Positions 9,593 through 20,018 of a stretch of 64,000 nt of DNA are shown here, one piece after another; the first letter of the stretch is position 1; every line of letters begins with the position of its first letter. Position numbers and translations under genes: made by a program. Origin of the DNA: Cytobacillus gottheilii (GTDB lineage: Bacteria; Bacillota; Bacilli; Bacillales; Cytobacillaceae); NCBI RefSeq assembly GCF_900166665.1, contig NZ_LT800494.1, positions 2,392,232-2,456,231 of the forward strand, read 5' to 3'. The notes below the pieces were generated by a model. That model was not told where the DNA came from. It saw nothing but the letters and a program-made list of their open reading frames with translations, and did no database searches.

Positions 9593-11014
9593 TTATTCTT
9601 TCTCTTTTTGACTTTTTACTTCCCAGCTTTCAATTCCTTTTAATCCAGGGATTGAATCACGATAAAAGGCTGGATCTTTGCCATCTTTACGCTGCTCCAG
9701 GTAGTCTTTTAAGGCAGCCCAGGCTATTCTGCTGAGAAGAACAATGGCTGTTAAGTTTATGAGGGCCATTACACCCATAAAGAGGTCAGCAAGGCTCCAT
9801 ACTAAGTCGAGCGATGCCACTGCACCGAATAGAACCATTACGATAACACCTAATCTATAAACAAACACAGCTATGCGGCTTTTCTTAATAAATTCAATAT
9901 TGGTTTCACCATAATAATAGTTTCCAATAACCGAGGTAAAGGCAAATAAGAAAATAGCTACTGCGACAAAGACCGAAGCCCATGAACCAACCTGAACAGA
10001 CAGAGCAGATTGAGTTAATTGTACACCTGACAGATCTGAGTTCATGTAATCGCCAGATAAAATAATGATAAACGCTGTTGCTGAACAAATAATAATGGTA
10101 TCAACAAAAACACCAAGTGTCTGAATTAATCCTTGCTTAACAGGATGGCTGACTGCTGCCGCTGCCGCTGCGTTAGGCGCACTTCCCATTCCGGCTTCAT
10201 TTGAAAAGAGACCGCGCTTAATGCCCATCATGACAGCCGCACCCATAGTACCGCCAAGCGCTTCTTCTAATCCAAATGCACTCTTTATGATCAGAGAAAA
10301 CACAGCTGGGATTTCAGTAACATTCATGATCATAATCACTAGAGCCAATATAATATAAATTACGGCCATAATAGGTACGACAATTTGAGATACTTTAGCA
10401 ATTCTGTGAACACCGCCAAAGATAACAGCAGCTGTTAAGACGGCTAAAACAATGCCCACCACGGTCTGGTTTGTGCCAAATGCATCCTCAAATGCTAAAG
10501 CGATCGTATTGGACTGCACGGAGTTAAAAACAAATCCAAAGCAGAAAGTAATAATAACAGCAAACAAAATCCCCATCCAGCGCTTATTGAGTCCTTTTTC
10601 CATATAATAGGCAGGACCGCCCCGGAAGCCGTCTTGGTCTTTCACCTTATAAATCTGCGCTAATGTACTTTCTACAAAACTCGAAGCACCGCCAAGAAAG
10701 GCAATAAGCCACATCCAAAAGACAGCACCTGGTCCACCGGCTGCAATAGCAGTTGCTACTCCTGCAATATTTCCTGTCCCTACACGAGAAGCTGCACTAA
10801 TACAAAAAGCCTGAAACGACGAAATGCCTCTTTTTCCTTCAGAAGAGATCATCGCTTTGTCTCCTAAAATGCGGAACATTTCAGGAATTAGTCTAAACTG
10901 AACTAATTTACTCTTAATGCTGAAGAATAATCCGCTTGCAAGTAAGGCGGCAATTAAAATATACGTCCACATTACATCATTTAGTTCTCCGACTGCTAAC
11001 TCAATCCATTCCAT
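9593..11014 (-). CDS. alsT: Sodium/alanine (or glutamine) symporter, AGCS family
   Basis: Integral membrane transporter of 473 residues with about 11 hydrophobic helices. AGCS signatures are GTGNIAGVATAIAAGGPGAVFWMW, FRGGPAYYMEKGL and the conserved GIKRGLFSNEAGMGSAPNAAAAA. It takes up small neutral amino acids with sodium; B. subtilis AlsT handles glutamine, and the position next to parC-parE matches that gene. CGGAGG precedes the ATG. It ends at a repeat-derived hairpin (9540s). The 240 bases upstream hold its promoter region and part of the next repeat copy. Confidence 0.92.
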   Translation of the reverse strand: MEWIELAVGELNDVMWTYILIAALLASGLFFSIKSKLVQFRLIPEMFRILGDKAMISSEGKRGISSFQAFCISAASRVGTGNIAGVATAIAAGGPGAVFWMWLIAFLGGASSFVESTLAQIYKVKDQDGFRGGPAYYMEKGLNKRWMGILFAVIITFCFGFVFNSVQSNTIALAFEDAFGTNQTVVGIVLAVLTAAVIFGGVHRIAKVSQIVVPIMAVIYIILALVIMIMNVTEIPAVFSLIIKSAFGLEEALGGTMGAAVMMGIKRGLFSNEAGMGSAPNAAAAAAVSHPVKQGLIQTLGVFVDTIIICSATAFIIILSGDYMNSDLSGVQLTQSALSVQVGSWASVFVAVAIFLFAFTSVIGNYYYGETNIEFIKKSRIAVFVYRLGVIVMVLFGAVASLDLVWSLADLFMGVMALINLTAIVLLSRIAWAALKDYLEQRKDGKDPAFYRDSIPGLKGIESWEVKSQKEKE

Positions 11015-11254
11015 ACAATTCCTCCGAAAATAGCTTGTTGTTTTAAATGTTTCTTATACTCATATAACAATACTATTTAAATTTATCAGATGAAACCGCT
11101 TAGCACAAGGAATTATATAACAGTCAGACATTTTAAAAGAATGTTATACGACTGTAATCCATGTAAAAAAGCACCTACATTTGATTTGGAACCGAGTGTT
11201 TTACAAATAGTTTGTGATGTCATGATTTAAGAATTAAAAGTTATATTTTAAACT

Positions 11255-11337
11255 AAAAAAAACTGAATGATTAGAAGGATCAACTTCCTAATCATTCAGT
11301 CCTATGGTCGTGTTAAATACTTATGTCCCAGTCTATT
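11255..11337. repeat. Truncated repeat element, copy 2 (3' module only)
   Basis: Contains only the hairpin (ACTGAATGATTAG / CTAATCATTCAGT, 11262-11300) and the right end TGTCCCAGTCTA. It ends 5 bases before the parC stop codon and probably terminates parC. Confidence 0.8.
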
Positions 11338-11342
11338 GGTTT

Positions 11343-13772
11343 TTACTGATCTGCCTGCCTGCTGATCCATACTTTATTTGCTTTGCCGCTGTCTGTTTCA
11401 TCGATGATAAAAGATCCGTTAGAATAACGGTCATTAAAACGAATATCTGCAGCTTGCACAGCTTCCACATGCCCTTTTTCAGATTCAATGGAGATTTCAT
11501 CCGTCGCTTTGGCGACCACAAATCCAATAATGCGATGCGGATTTGATTTCAGCTCTCTTAGAACCACGACGCCGCGTTTAGCACGTGAAGTTTTTTCAAA
11601 CTCGGTCAGCTTCATTCGCTTGATCGAACCGCGCTGTGTCACGATCACAACAGACTGCTCTCTTTCATTTTCAATCAGCTTTCCGCCTGTAACGAAATCG
11701 CCGTCTTTTAGATTAATTCCTTTAACACCTGCCGCTCTTGCACCAACAATGTTGATTTCCTCTTCGTGGAACCATAGAGCGTAACCATGGTGTGTAACAA
11801 GAAAGAGCTGTGTATTTCCATCTGTCTTATGAACATCTACGACCTCATCAGTGCCTTTTACATTAATGGCAACAAGCGGTTTTGAAATACGCTGAGCCTG
11901 GTAGGCGCTGATTTCAGATTTCTTGACCATCCCGTTTTTCGTAACAAATACAAGGAATTCATTCGTATTAAAATCCTTCATAGGAACTGCCTTAATAATC
12001 GATTCATTACGATCAATCGGAATGATATTAGCAATATGCTGGCCAATCTCTTTCCAGCGAATATCCGGCAGCTGGTGAACTGGACAGTATAAATAATTTC
12101 CTTTGTTCGTAAATAGTAGAACAACATCCGTTGTATTCATTTCAAGCTGAGAAATGATGCGATCTGAATCCTTCATGCCGAAATCCTGTCCATTTGAAGC
12201 AGCAAACGAGCGCTGACTTGTACGTTTAACGTATCCTTCTTTTGTGACAGTTACGATCACATCTTCGCTTGCGATCAGTACTTCCAGATTGATTTTAATT
12301 TCTTCAATTTCCGCTTCAATTCTTGTTCTGCGCGCATCTGTAAATCGTTTTTTAACGTCTTTCAGTTCTTTTTTAATCACTTGCAGTAATTTCTTTTCAC
12401 TTTCAAGAATGGAGGACCATTCTTCAATTTGGGCAGCAAGCTCTTCTGCCTCAGCCTGCAGTGCAGTGATATCTGTATTCGTTAATCGATAAAGCTGTAA
12501 TGAGACAATCGCTTCCGCCTGTGGTTCTGTGAAAGCAAATTTGCTGATTAGGTTATCCTTCGCATCACGTTTATCTTTTGAAGCGCGGATGGCAGTGATG
12601 ACTTCGTCTAAAATTGATAAAGCCTTCATTAATCCTTCTACAATATGCTGTCTGGCTCTTGCTTTTTGCAGTTCAAATTCAGTTCTGCGTGTAACAACCT
12701 CTTTGCGGTGGCCAATATATGCATCAAGCAGCTGACGGAGCCCCATCAGCTTTGGATGACGATTATGAATGGCAACCATATTAAAATTGTATGGGATCTG
12801 CAGGTCGGTATTTTTATACAAATAGTGCAGAACACCTTCTGGATCTGCATCCTTTTTCAGTTCGATCACAACTCGCAGCCCGGTGCGGTCTGTTTCATCA
12901 CGCACTTCAGCAATCCCCTCAACTTTTCGGTCAAGGCGCAATTCATCCATTTTCTTTACTAGGTTGGCTTTATTGACTTCATATGGGATTTCTGTAATGA
13001 CAATTTGCTTTTTTCCGCCGCGTAAATCTTCAATATCCGCTTTTCCGCGAATGATGATTTTCCCTTTGCCTGTTTCATATGCTTTCCGGATGCCTTCAAC
13101 ACCTTGGATAATGCCTCCAGTTGGAAAATCTGGTCCTTTAATGTATTCCATTAAATCATCAACAGAGCAACTTGGATTGTCCATGCGGTGAATCGCTGCA
13201 TCAATGACCTCATTCAAATGATGAGGAGGGATCTCAGTTGCATAACCAGCAGAAATACCTGTTGAACCGTTCACCAGCAAATTTGGGTACATGGCAGGCA
13301 GCACAGTTGGCTCTTCTGACGTATCATCAAAGTTTGGGATAAAATCAACTGTTCTTTTTTCGATATCTTTGATCAGCTCAGCAGAGATAGGCGATAACCT
13401 AGCTTCTGTATAACGCATTGCTGCTGGCGGATCACCATCAATGCTTCCGTTGTTTCCGTGCATTTCAATTAACAGCTTACGAAGCTTCCAGTCCTGACTC
13501 ATCCGCACCATCGCATCGTAAACAGAAGAATCACCATGCGGGTGATAGTTACCGATTACATTTCCGACGGTTTTCGCCGACTTACGGAAGCCTTTATCAT
13601 GTGTATTGCCGTCGACATGCATAGCGTAAAGAATTCTCCGCTGCACCGGCTTTAACCCGTCACGTGCATCCGGCAGAGCACGCTCCTGGATAATGTATTT
13701 ACTATAACGCCCAAATCTGTCACCGAGGACATCCTCAAGCGGAAGGTCACGAAACTTTTCTGCAGGATTCAA
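11343..13772 (-). CDS. parC: DNA topoisomerase IV subunit A
   Basis: Decatenating type IIA topoisomerase, cleavage subunit, 809 residues. The catalytic Tyr is at 121 in AAMRYTEARLS. The quinolone-resistance region reads HPHGDSSVYDAMVRMSQDW, with the two serines (82-83) intact and Asp where many ParC proteins have Glu. The C-terminal beta-pinwheel starts near residue 490. The start ATG overlaps the parE stop by 4 bases, so the two are translationally coupled. The order parE-parC-alsT is conserved in Bacillus. Confidence 0.97.
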   Translation of the reverse strand: MNPAEKFRDLPLEDVLGDRFGRYSKYIIQERALPDARDGLKPVQRRILYAMHVDGNTHDKGFRKSAKTVGNVIGNYHPHGDSSVYDAMVRMSQDWKLRKLLIEMHGNNGSIDGDPPAAMRYTEARLSPISAELIKDIEKRTVDFIPNFDDTSEEPTVLPAMYPNLLVNGSTGISAGYATEIPPHHLNEVIDAAIHRMDNPSCSVDDLMEYIKGPDFPTGGIIQGVEGIRKAYETGKGKIIIRGKADIEDLRGGKKQIVITEIPYEVNKANLVKKMDELRLDRKVEGIAEVRDETDRTGLRVVIELKKDADPEGVLHYLYKNTDLQIPYNFNMVAIHNRHPKLMGLRQLLDAYIGHRKEVVTRRTEFELQKARARQHIVEGLMKALSILDEVITAIRASKDKRDAKDNLISKFAFTEPQAEAIVSLQLYRLTNTDITALQAEAEELAAQIEEWSSILESEKKLLQVIKKELKDVKKRFTDARRTRIEAEIEEIKINLEVLIASEDVIVTVTKEGYVKRTSQRSFAASNGQDFGMKDSDRIISQLEMNTTDVVLLFTNKGNYLYCPVHQLPDIRWKEIGQHIANIIPIDRNESIIKAVPMKDFNTNEFLVFVTKNGMVKKSEISAYQAQRISKPLVAINVKGTDEVVDVHKTDGNTQLFLVTHHGYALWFHEEEINIVGARAAGVKGINLKDGDFVTGGKLIENEREQSVVIVTQRGSIKRMKLTEFEKTSRAKRGVVVLRELKSNPHRIIGFVVAKATDEISIESEKGHVEAVQAADIRFNDRYSNGSFIIDETDSGKANKVWISRQADQ

Positions 13773-15748
13773 CTTTCAACACCCTCCTCTGCAACAGAAA
13801 TATTTTCATTTTCAAGGATGCTTCCATCTTCTTCAAGACCAAAAGCAACATTTGTTTCAATCCACTTTCTGCGCGGCTCGACTTTATCTCCCATCAGGGT
13901 CGTAACACGGCGTTCAGCACGGGCAGCATCATCAATTTTTACGCGGATCAATGTTCTTGTTTCCGGATCCATTGTCGTTTCCCAGAGCTGATCGGCATTC
14001 ATTTCACCGAGTCCTTTATAGCGCTGAATCATATAGCCTTTGCCAATCTTTTTGATTGCATCCTGAAGATCATCGTCACTCCATGAATATTCAATCTGCT
14101 CTTTTTTGCCGGAGCCTTTGCTGACTTTATAAAGAGGAGGCAGTGCGATAAACACTTTGCCTGCTTCAATTAATGGCTTCATATAGCGGTAAAAGAAAGT
14201 TAAAAGCAGCACTTGAATATGCGCTCCATCTGTATCAGCATCTGTCATGATGACGATTTTATCGTAATTGACATCTTCAAGGGTAAAATCAGCACCAACA
14301 CCAGCACCAACCGCATGAATAATCGTGTTGATTTCTTCATTTTTGAATATATCTGCGAGTTTGGCTTTTTCCGTATTTATAACCTTGCCTCGCAATGGGA
14401 GCACTGCTTGGAAACGGCGGTCACGCCCTTGTTTGGCAGAACCTCCGGCAGAATCACCCTCTACCAGATATAATTCATTCTTTTGGGGATTACGTGACTG
14501 AGCAGGTGTTAATTTGCCTGAAAGTACCGCTTCGCCTTTTTTGCGTTTTTTACCGCTTCTGGCATCTTCACGCGCTTTTCTAGCCGCTTCCCGGGCTTGG
14601 TACGCTTTAATAGCTTTTTTGATCAGCAGCGAGCTTGTTTCCGGATTTTCCTCTAGAAAATAAGACAAATGCTCTGACACAACAGAGTCTACCGCAGAGC
14701 GGGCTTCACTTGTTCCGAGCTTTCCTTTTGTCTGGCCTTCAAACTGCAGAAGTTCTTCAGGAACACGTACAGAGATAATCGCTGTAAAACCTTCACGAAT
14801 ATCGGCGCCGTCCAGATTTTTATCCTTCTCCTTCAGCAGGTTTACTTTACGGGAATATTCGTTAATGATTCTTGTCATTGCCGTCTTAGCTCCCGCTTCA
14901 TGTGTCCCGCCGTCTTTTGTACGGACATTATTGACAAATGATAAAACATTTTCTGAATAGCCGTCATTAAATTGGAAAGCAAAATCAACTTCAATGCCGC
15001 CGTGCTGCCCTGCAAAGCTGACAACCGGATGCAGCACATCTTTTTCTTCATTTAAATATTGAACAAACGCTTCAATCCCGTTTTCATAATGGAAAAGCTC
15101 CTGTACAGCATTGCGTTCATCAATAATTTCGATTTTCATTCCTTTTAACAAAAACGCCGATTCTCTTAACCGTTCGCATAACGTTTCATAGTTATAGGTG
15201 GTTGCTGAGAAGATGGTTGGATCTGGTTTAAAATGAATAATGGTTCCAGATTGATTGGTTTTCCCAACCTTTTCAAGCGTTGTAACCGGCTTACCGCCAT
15301 TTTCAAACCGCTGCTCATACACAAAGCCATCACGGCGGATTTTTACAACAAGCCATTCTGATAGAGCATTTACGACAGATGCACCAACACCATGGAGACC
15401 GCCGCTCGTCTTATATCCGCCTTGGCCAAATTTACCGCCTGCATGAAGCACGGTTAAAATGATTTCTGGTGTCGGTTTTCCCATCTTATGCATACCAGTA
15501 GGCATTCCGCGTCCTTTATCCTGAACGCTTATGGAGTTGTCTTTATGTATTTTGACAATAATATGGTCTCCAAAGCCAGCAAGTGCTTCGTCAACTGAAT
15601 TATCGACAATTTCATATACTAAATGATGAAGCCCTCGGTTATCTGTACTGCCGATATACATTCCAGGCCGTTTTCTGACAGCCTCCAGTCCCTCCAGCAC
15701 TTGTATGGCATCATCATTATAATCAAAAGCATCTTGATTTCTTGCCAC
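13769..15748 (-). CDS. parE: DNA topoisomerase IV subunit B
   Basis: ATPase subunit of topoisomerase IV, 659 residues. The GHKL ATP-binding domain shows VYEIVDNSVDEALAG and GRGMPTGMH; the Toprim domain shows YLVEGDSAGGSAKQGRDR and MTDADTDGAHI. The start is set at the GTG at 15748 rather than the ATG at 15754, because the GAAAGGGG site is only one base from the ATG and seven from the GTG; the resulting ARNQDAFDYNDDAIQVLEG start also fits ParE. Upstream bases 15755-16093 hold the promoter region, with no other gene visible. Confidence 0.95.
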   Translation of the reverse strand: MARNQDAFDYNDDAIQVLEGLEAVRKRPGMYIGSTDNRGLHHLVYEIVDNSVDEALAGFGDHIIVKIHKDNSISVQDKGRGMPTGMHKMGKPTPEIILTVLHAGGKFGQGGYKTSGGLHGVGASVVNALSEWLVVKIRRDGFVYEQRFENGGKPVTTLEKVGKTNQSGTIIHFKPDPTIFSATTYNYETLCERLRESAFLLKGMKIEIIDERNAVQELFHYENGIEAFVQYLNEEKDVLHPVVSFAGQHGGIEVDFAFQFNDGYSENVLSFVNNVRTKDGGTHEAGAKTAMTRIINEYSRKVNLLKEKDKNLDGADIREGFTAIISVRVPEELLQFEGQTKGKLGTSEARSAVDSVVSEHLSYFLEENPETSSLLIKKAIKAYQAREAARKAREDARSGKKRKKGEAVLSGKLTPAQSRNPQKNELYLVEGDSAGGSAKQGRDRRFQAVLPLRGKVINTEKAKLADIFKNEEINTIIHAVGAGVGADFTLEDVNYDKIVIMTDADTDGAHIQVLLLTFFYRYMKPLIEAGKVFIALPPLYKVSKGSGKKEQIEYSWSDDDLQDAIKKIGKGYMIQRYKGLGEMNADQLWETTMDPETRTLIRVKIDDAARAERRVTTLMGDKVEPRRKWIETNVAFGLEEDGSILENENISVAEEGVES

Positions 15749-16093
15749 AATCATACCCCTTTCATACTTCCAAAAGAAAGAAATTCCCGCGCATTCTCTT
15801 TAGCAGAGGAGGATCATTTCTTTCTGTGCCTGCTCTTGGTCTATTTTTTTACTAGAGCATTCGTATCGTATTCGTTTTTAGAAAAGCATTTTCCTTTAAA
15901 ATAGATGAAATTTCCACAGTTAGGAACAAACGTTCGATGTTGGTATTTTACCATATTGACATGGAACGTCTATGCTTTATTTTATCTATTTATTTCGTTT
16001 TGGCAAATGGCTTATGCATAATTCATAGAAAAAACATGAAGATCAACTAATTGAAAGTCGTGTCAGTCATGGTGTTTTAGTATAAGAGAAAAA

Positions 16094-16121
16094 GAAAACA
16101 TGAGACCGTAATAGTCTCATG
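16094..16121 (-). terminator. Terminator of yneT
   Basis: CATGAGAC and GTCTCATG pair around CGTAATA; on the minus strand they are followed by TTTTCTTTTT, 20 bases after the yneT stop. Confidence 0.6.
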
Positions 16122-16140
16122 CATCCTAACATATTTCTCA

Positions 16141-16554
16141 TTATTTTGTCATTGCGTGTTCAACTTTAATGCATCTGTCCATGATCACTGTGTAGCCTTT
16201 TTCTTTCAAAAATTCGTACGCTTCCTCATTAGCTACGCCAAGCTGCGCCCAGAATACATCAGCATCTATTTGATCAAATTCTTTAGCTATTTCAGGCAAA
16301 TATTCGGATCTTCTGAAAATATCAACAATATCCACATGCCCTTCAACGTCTTTTAAGGAAGCAACTGCTTTTTCCCCAAGTACTTCATCGACGTTCGGAT
16401 TAACAGGGATGATTTCATAACCAGCATCCTGCATCGCTTTTGAAACCATATATGAAGTGCGGTCTGGATCAGCACTTAAACCTACAACAGCAATTCGTTT
16501 TGCTTTCTTTAAGATTTTCCCTATTTCTTCACGGCTTGGTATCTCAATTGTCAT
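16141..16554 (-). CDS. yneT: CoA-binding domain protein YneT
   Basis: A 137-residue single-domain Rossmann protein of the CoA-binding family (the fold of the succinyl-CoA synthetase alpha N-terminus). Visible motifs are AVVGLSADPDRTSYMVSKAMQDAGYEIIPVNP, DIVDIFRRSEYLPEIA and VFWAQLGVANEEAYEFLKEKGYTVIMDRCIKVEH. The C-terminal Cys-His region is typical. AGGAGG precedes the ATG. Gene order next to parE matches B. subtilis. Biochemical role unknown. Confidence 0.88.
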   Translation of the reverse strand: MTIEIPSREEIGKILKKAKRIAVVGLSADPDRTSYMVSKAMQDAGYEIIPVNPNVDEVLGEKAVASLKDVEGHVDIVDIFRRSEYLPEIAKEFDQIDADVFWAQLGVANEEAYEFLKEKGYTVIMDRCIKVEHAMTK

Positions 16555-16627
16555 GATAAAGACCTCCTATTTGTATGTCCTTGAATTATTATAACCTTAC
16601 CCTTATTTAGCAATTGAATGCAAGTTC

Positions 16628-18343
16628 TTACTGTTTTTCTTCATTCTCTTCTTCAATTGCTAATGCACTCCATGCGCTTTCATCTGCAAAGTAGCGGGAC
16701 CAGCTGGCAACCCCTGCCAAATCATATTCTACAGCTAAGTCTGCCCGTTTTTTTAAGGATAATGAATCCTCGAGCCAGATCTTATAGGTGGTTTTCTCTG
16801 CTTCATCATAGTATTGGGCATAGTTTTGACCGCTGATCGGATCATACTCCGGAGTCACACCATGTTCATTTAGCCATTCCTGCACCTGGGCCATTGAAAG
16901 AGCCTGAGATGAGACTTCACCATTTTCTGTTTCTGCCCAAAGTCTGGCATATAAAGGCACTCCTAGAATGAGACGATCATTCGGAACGATCTCCAGAAGC
17001 TTTTCTAAATTACTTTCCACCCATGGAAATGAGGCAACACTGCCAGCTACGGGAGATGTTCCCCAATGCTCGTCATAGGCCATGACAACTAAGTAATCGA
17101 CGATGTCAGAAAGCTTCTCTCTTTCATAAAAAGCAGACCAATTTCCGCTTGCGATAAAGGTAATATCCATGGAAACCGTTAAACCCGCTTCATGAAAATA
17201 TGGAGTAGCTTCACGCATGAATTGCGTAACAAGCGGACCATCTTCTGGATTTACATTTTCAATATCAATATTAATGCCATCCAGCTTATAGATTTGGCTA
17301 TAATGCAGCAGCTGGCGGATGATCTTTTGTCTTGTTTCAAATGAAGTGAAGGCCTGATGCGTTAATTCAGGATCAAATGCATTTGAAAACAGTCCCCATA
17401 CTTGGTAGCCTTGCTGCTGTGCCCATTCAGAAAAGGATACAGAAGCTAAATTCTTGATGGCTCCATCAGGCGAAGCCAGTTCAAACCAAGTTGGTGAAAT
17501 CACATTCACGCCAGGCATAGCCGGCATGTTTGCCGTGTCAGGATTTTGCGTATAGACAGCTTCCCATGTTAAATGAATGGGACCTTCAATTTCCGGAATC
17601 TCATGCTTCACAGGCTCTTCTGCCATAACTATTTCTTCTGTTTCGCCTTTTTGCACGAGCGACTTCTCCATATAACCCGCTTGTCCGTCAGCTTTTCTCA
17701 CAAAATAGTAATCTTCTTGTTCCTGTTCAATGAATACCTCTTCATCTGCTGATACCTCAGCTACATAAGCTGATTGCAGCGTGCCTGAGGAGCGCAAGCG
17801 CAGTTTTTCTTTATGTCCATCGATAACGGTTCCATGTGTGATTGAATCTCCGTTCTGCTGAATCCAGATTGCTCCCGTTTCAGGTAATACCTCATAGTCA
17901 AAAGAATAAAAAGACATTAGCGGGTCGATCGCTACATACATTTCTCCATTATCTGTCCGAATCGGTGTAAACTGAAGTTCTACGGCTTCTTCATTTACAT
18001 AGTATGATAACGATTCAGAGGGCATTTGCACTACTTTACTTTTCGTTGTAATGATCATTGAATCTGATGCCTCGTCATATATCAGACTATTATCCATATG
18101 CTCTTGTAAAAAAGCAAACGGTACATAAACGCTGTCTCCATCCATGACAGCATTCGCCACCTGGCTGCCTTGAAAGACAACAGGGTGCTCACCTGTAAAA
18201 TAGTCCGTTTTTTCTTTGGAAGCAAATGGATATAATAATAAAATTATACTTGAAATAATGATGAAAAACGCTGCAAATAGTCCCGTCAAAATCCACTTTT
18301 TTGCAGGAGTTTTCGTTGTTTTTGAAAGTTCAATTTGGCTCAT
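16628..18343 (-). CDS. Membrane-anchored GH18 glycoside hydrolase
   Basis: Start at 18343, where GAGGAAT lies 6 bases upstream; the frame is open 21 codons earlier. The 571-residue product has an N-terminal transmembrane anchor (about residues 16-42), a stalk with a copper-amine-oxidase-type N-terminal fold (VYVPFAFLQEHMDNSLIYD), an SH3-like segment (EDYYFVRKADGQAGYMEKSLV), and a C-terminal GH18 barrel from about residue 255. The catalytic motif reads LDGINIDIENV, matching DGxxxDxE. Related Bacillus proteins act on peptidoglycan amino sugars during sporulation or germination; that role is inferred. It lies downstream of the PLD-family gene on the same strand. Confidence 0.8.
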   Translation of the reverse strand: MSQIELSKTTKTPAKKWILTGLFAAFFIIISSIILLLYPFASKEKTDYFTGEHPVVFQGSQVANAVMDGDSVYVPFAFLQEHMDNSLIYDEASDSMIITTKSKVVQMPSESLSYYVNEEAVELQFTPIRTDNGEMYVAIDPLMSFYSFDYEVLPETGAIWIQQNGDSITHGTVIDGHKEKLRLRSSGTLQSAYVAEVSADEEVFIEQEQEDYYFVRKADGQAGYMEKSLVQKGETEEIVMAEEPVKHEIPEIEGPIHLTWEAVYTQNPDTANMPAMPGVNVISPTWFELASPDGAIKNLASVSFSEWAQQQGYQVWGLFSNAFDPELTHQAFTSFETRQKIIRQLLHYSQIYKLDGINIDIENVNPEDGPLVTQFMREATPYFHEAGLTVSMDITFIASGNWSAFYEREKLSDIVDYLVVMAYDEHWGTSPVAGSVASFPWVESNLEKLLEIVPNDRLILGVPLYARLWAETENGEVSSQALSMAQVQEWLNEHGVTPEYDPISGQNYAQYYDEAEKTTYKIWLEDSLSLKKRADLAVEYDLAGVASWSRYFADESAWSALAIEEENEEKQ

Positions 18344-18463
18344 GTGTATTCCTCCCCACTCCCTATCGTACCTAATCCTAAACAGAAGGGAAAGGGATTT
18401 TATCATCCAAATCCTTCCCCCCTATGATAGAAACGAGAGAATAAGAGAAAAAGTTTCACAAGG

Positions 18464-19903
18464 CTAATAAGTTGTAAAACGGAATAACTTTTGAATTCGA
18501 TAGAGAATATATTTGAAAACCGGGAGCTCTTCTTTTTCTTCATAAGCAACCGTATACTCACCATCTTCATTATTCCATAATCGATTAAAATAACGGGAAA
18601 CATCCTTCATGATTTTCTCCTGTGATGGAGCTAATATTTTTAAGTTGGTCTCCAAGTTGTAATCATCTAAGTTCCTAGAAGTAAAATTGGTTGAGCCGGC
18701 GATCAGCATGCTATCGCTATTTCCTTCAATGAAAAGCATTTTACTGTGATATTGTTCTTGTCCTGTGTTATACCAGCGTATATCGATTTGCTCATTGCCC
18801 AGCTTTTTCAGCTCTGCTGCAACAGGAATATTCGGCAAGCCTGCTTTCTCAGAACCAAAGGCATTTTCATTCGGATCCAAGATCATCTTAATCGCGACAC
18901 CGCGTTCGGCAGCAGCTATTAATTCATCAATCACCTGGCGATCGGATAAATAAAACATTCCAAGCCAGATTGTTTCATCTTTCTTCGTATGACGGATGCT
19001 GGTTAATACATGCTTGTTGATTTTACCTTCTGTAAGCAGCTGAACCTGTGAAGAGGATTGAGATGAATCAGCAGCATTGTATTGAATATCTTTTAGCTGT
19101 AAATCGTACCCGCTATAATCAATGACCGCCTGCTCAGATTGGATGACTTCTTCAATGATTTCCCCTTTTACTTCTACTGCAATATTTGAATGATGTGCAC
19201 TGGCATTATGGGGATTTGCGGATGTGATGATCGCTGTTTTTTCTGTTGCCAGCACCTTTCGATGATTAGCCTTTATATTTAATAGCGTAAAATAAGAGCG
19301 TAACGTAACATCAGGAGCAGAATTAGCAAGAGGGTTAGGCAGCACTCCGCTCTCAGGATCATTTCCCAGCCAGCGAAGCGAGGTTCGCCAAATAGAAGAA
19401 TATAATGGATTTGGATCTCTTAGCTCTGTTAAATTAGTCATAATTACGTCTATTCCATTTTGTTCTAACGACGTAAACTCCGGCACCTTATGTGAACCAT
19501 AAGTTGTATTGATTTTATCTGTAATGACAGCAATTTGGATGTCAGGATGGTTTTTCTTAGCAGCAATTAATGCATCTGTTAATTTCCCGCTGATATCAGG
19601 AAATGTCTGTCCTTCATCAGTAAAGCTATTAAATAGAAACATATCAAGGACAATTAAATCCTCTGCTTCCAAAATAGCTTCTTCTATTCTATTCATAATA
19701 TGTAATTCGTGCTGTGTTTCCCCATTCTCATTTTGATAGGTTAAATCATATATAAAATCAGCTTCATCAGCCAGAGAAAGTTCTCCTTCATACGAAGTTC
19801 CAGGAGGCAGCGATTTTGTATTGTGAACATAGATGATTCCTGCCAAAAACAATCCAATCAGGGCAAGGATCAGCCATAGTGTAAGGCTTTTCAGCAGCTT
19901 CAT
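18464..19903 (-). CDS. Phospholipase D-family protein (cardiolipin synthase-like)
   Basis: A 479-residue protein with an N-terminal transmembrane segment (residues 8-27) and two HKD-type motifs. The first is NHRKVLATEKTAIITSANPHN and the second YHSKMLFIEGNSDSMLIAGSTNFTSRN. In both, His-x-Lys is present, but the Asp of HxKxxxxD is replaced (Glu or Lys at nearby positions), so activity is likely but not certain. Family members transfer phosphatidyl groups or hydrolyse phospholipids at the outer membrane face. TTGGAGG precedes the ATG. It and the GH18 gene are not part of the B. subtilis yneT-plsY order, so they look inserted. Confidence 0.8.
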   Translation of the reverse strand: MKLLKSLTLWLILALIGLFLAGIIYVHNTKSLPPGTSYEGELSLADEADFIYDLTYQNENGETQHELHIMNRIEEAILEAEDLIVLDMFLFNSFTDEGQTFPDISGKLTDALIAAKKNHPDIQIAVITDKINTTYGSHKVPEFTSLEQNGIDVIMTNLTELRDPNPLYSSIWRTSLRWLGNDPESGVLPNPLANSAPDVTLRSYFTLLNIKANHRKVLATEKTAIITSANPHNASAHHSNIAVEVKGEIIEEVIQSEQAVIDYSGYDLQLKDIQYNAADSSQSSSQVQLLTEGKINKHVLTSIRHTKKDETIWLGMFYLSDRQVIDELIAAAERGVAIKMILDPNENAFGSEKAGLPNIPVAAELKKLGNEQIDIRWYNTGQEQYHSKMLFIEGNSDSMLIAGSTNFTSRNLDDYNLETNLKILAPSQEKIMKDVSRYFNRLWNNEDGEYTVAYEEKEELPVFKYILYRIQKLFRFTTY

Positions 19904-19925
19904 AGCATTTCCTCCAACTTATACA

Positions 19926-19958
19926 GAAAACATGCAGGAGAAGATTCCCCTGCATGTT
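19926..19958 (-). terminator. Terminator of the DUF3243 gene
   Basis: AAAACATGCAGG and CCTGCATGTTTT pair around a 9-base loop between the DUF3243 gene and the PLD gene; the A/T arms suit both strands. Confidence 0.75.
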
Positions 19959-20018
19959 TTAATCTATTTTCCCAGTTGAGCGCAGTCATATTTATTGGGA
20001 ATAGCGCTTATTTGTTGC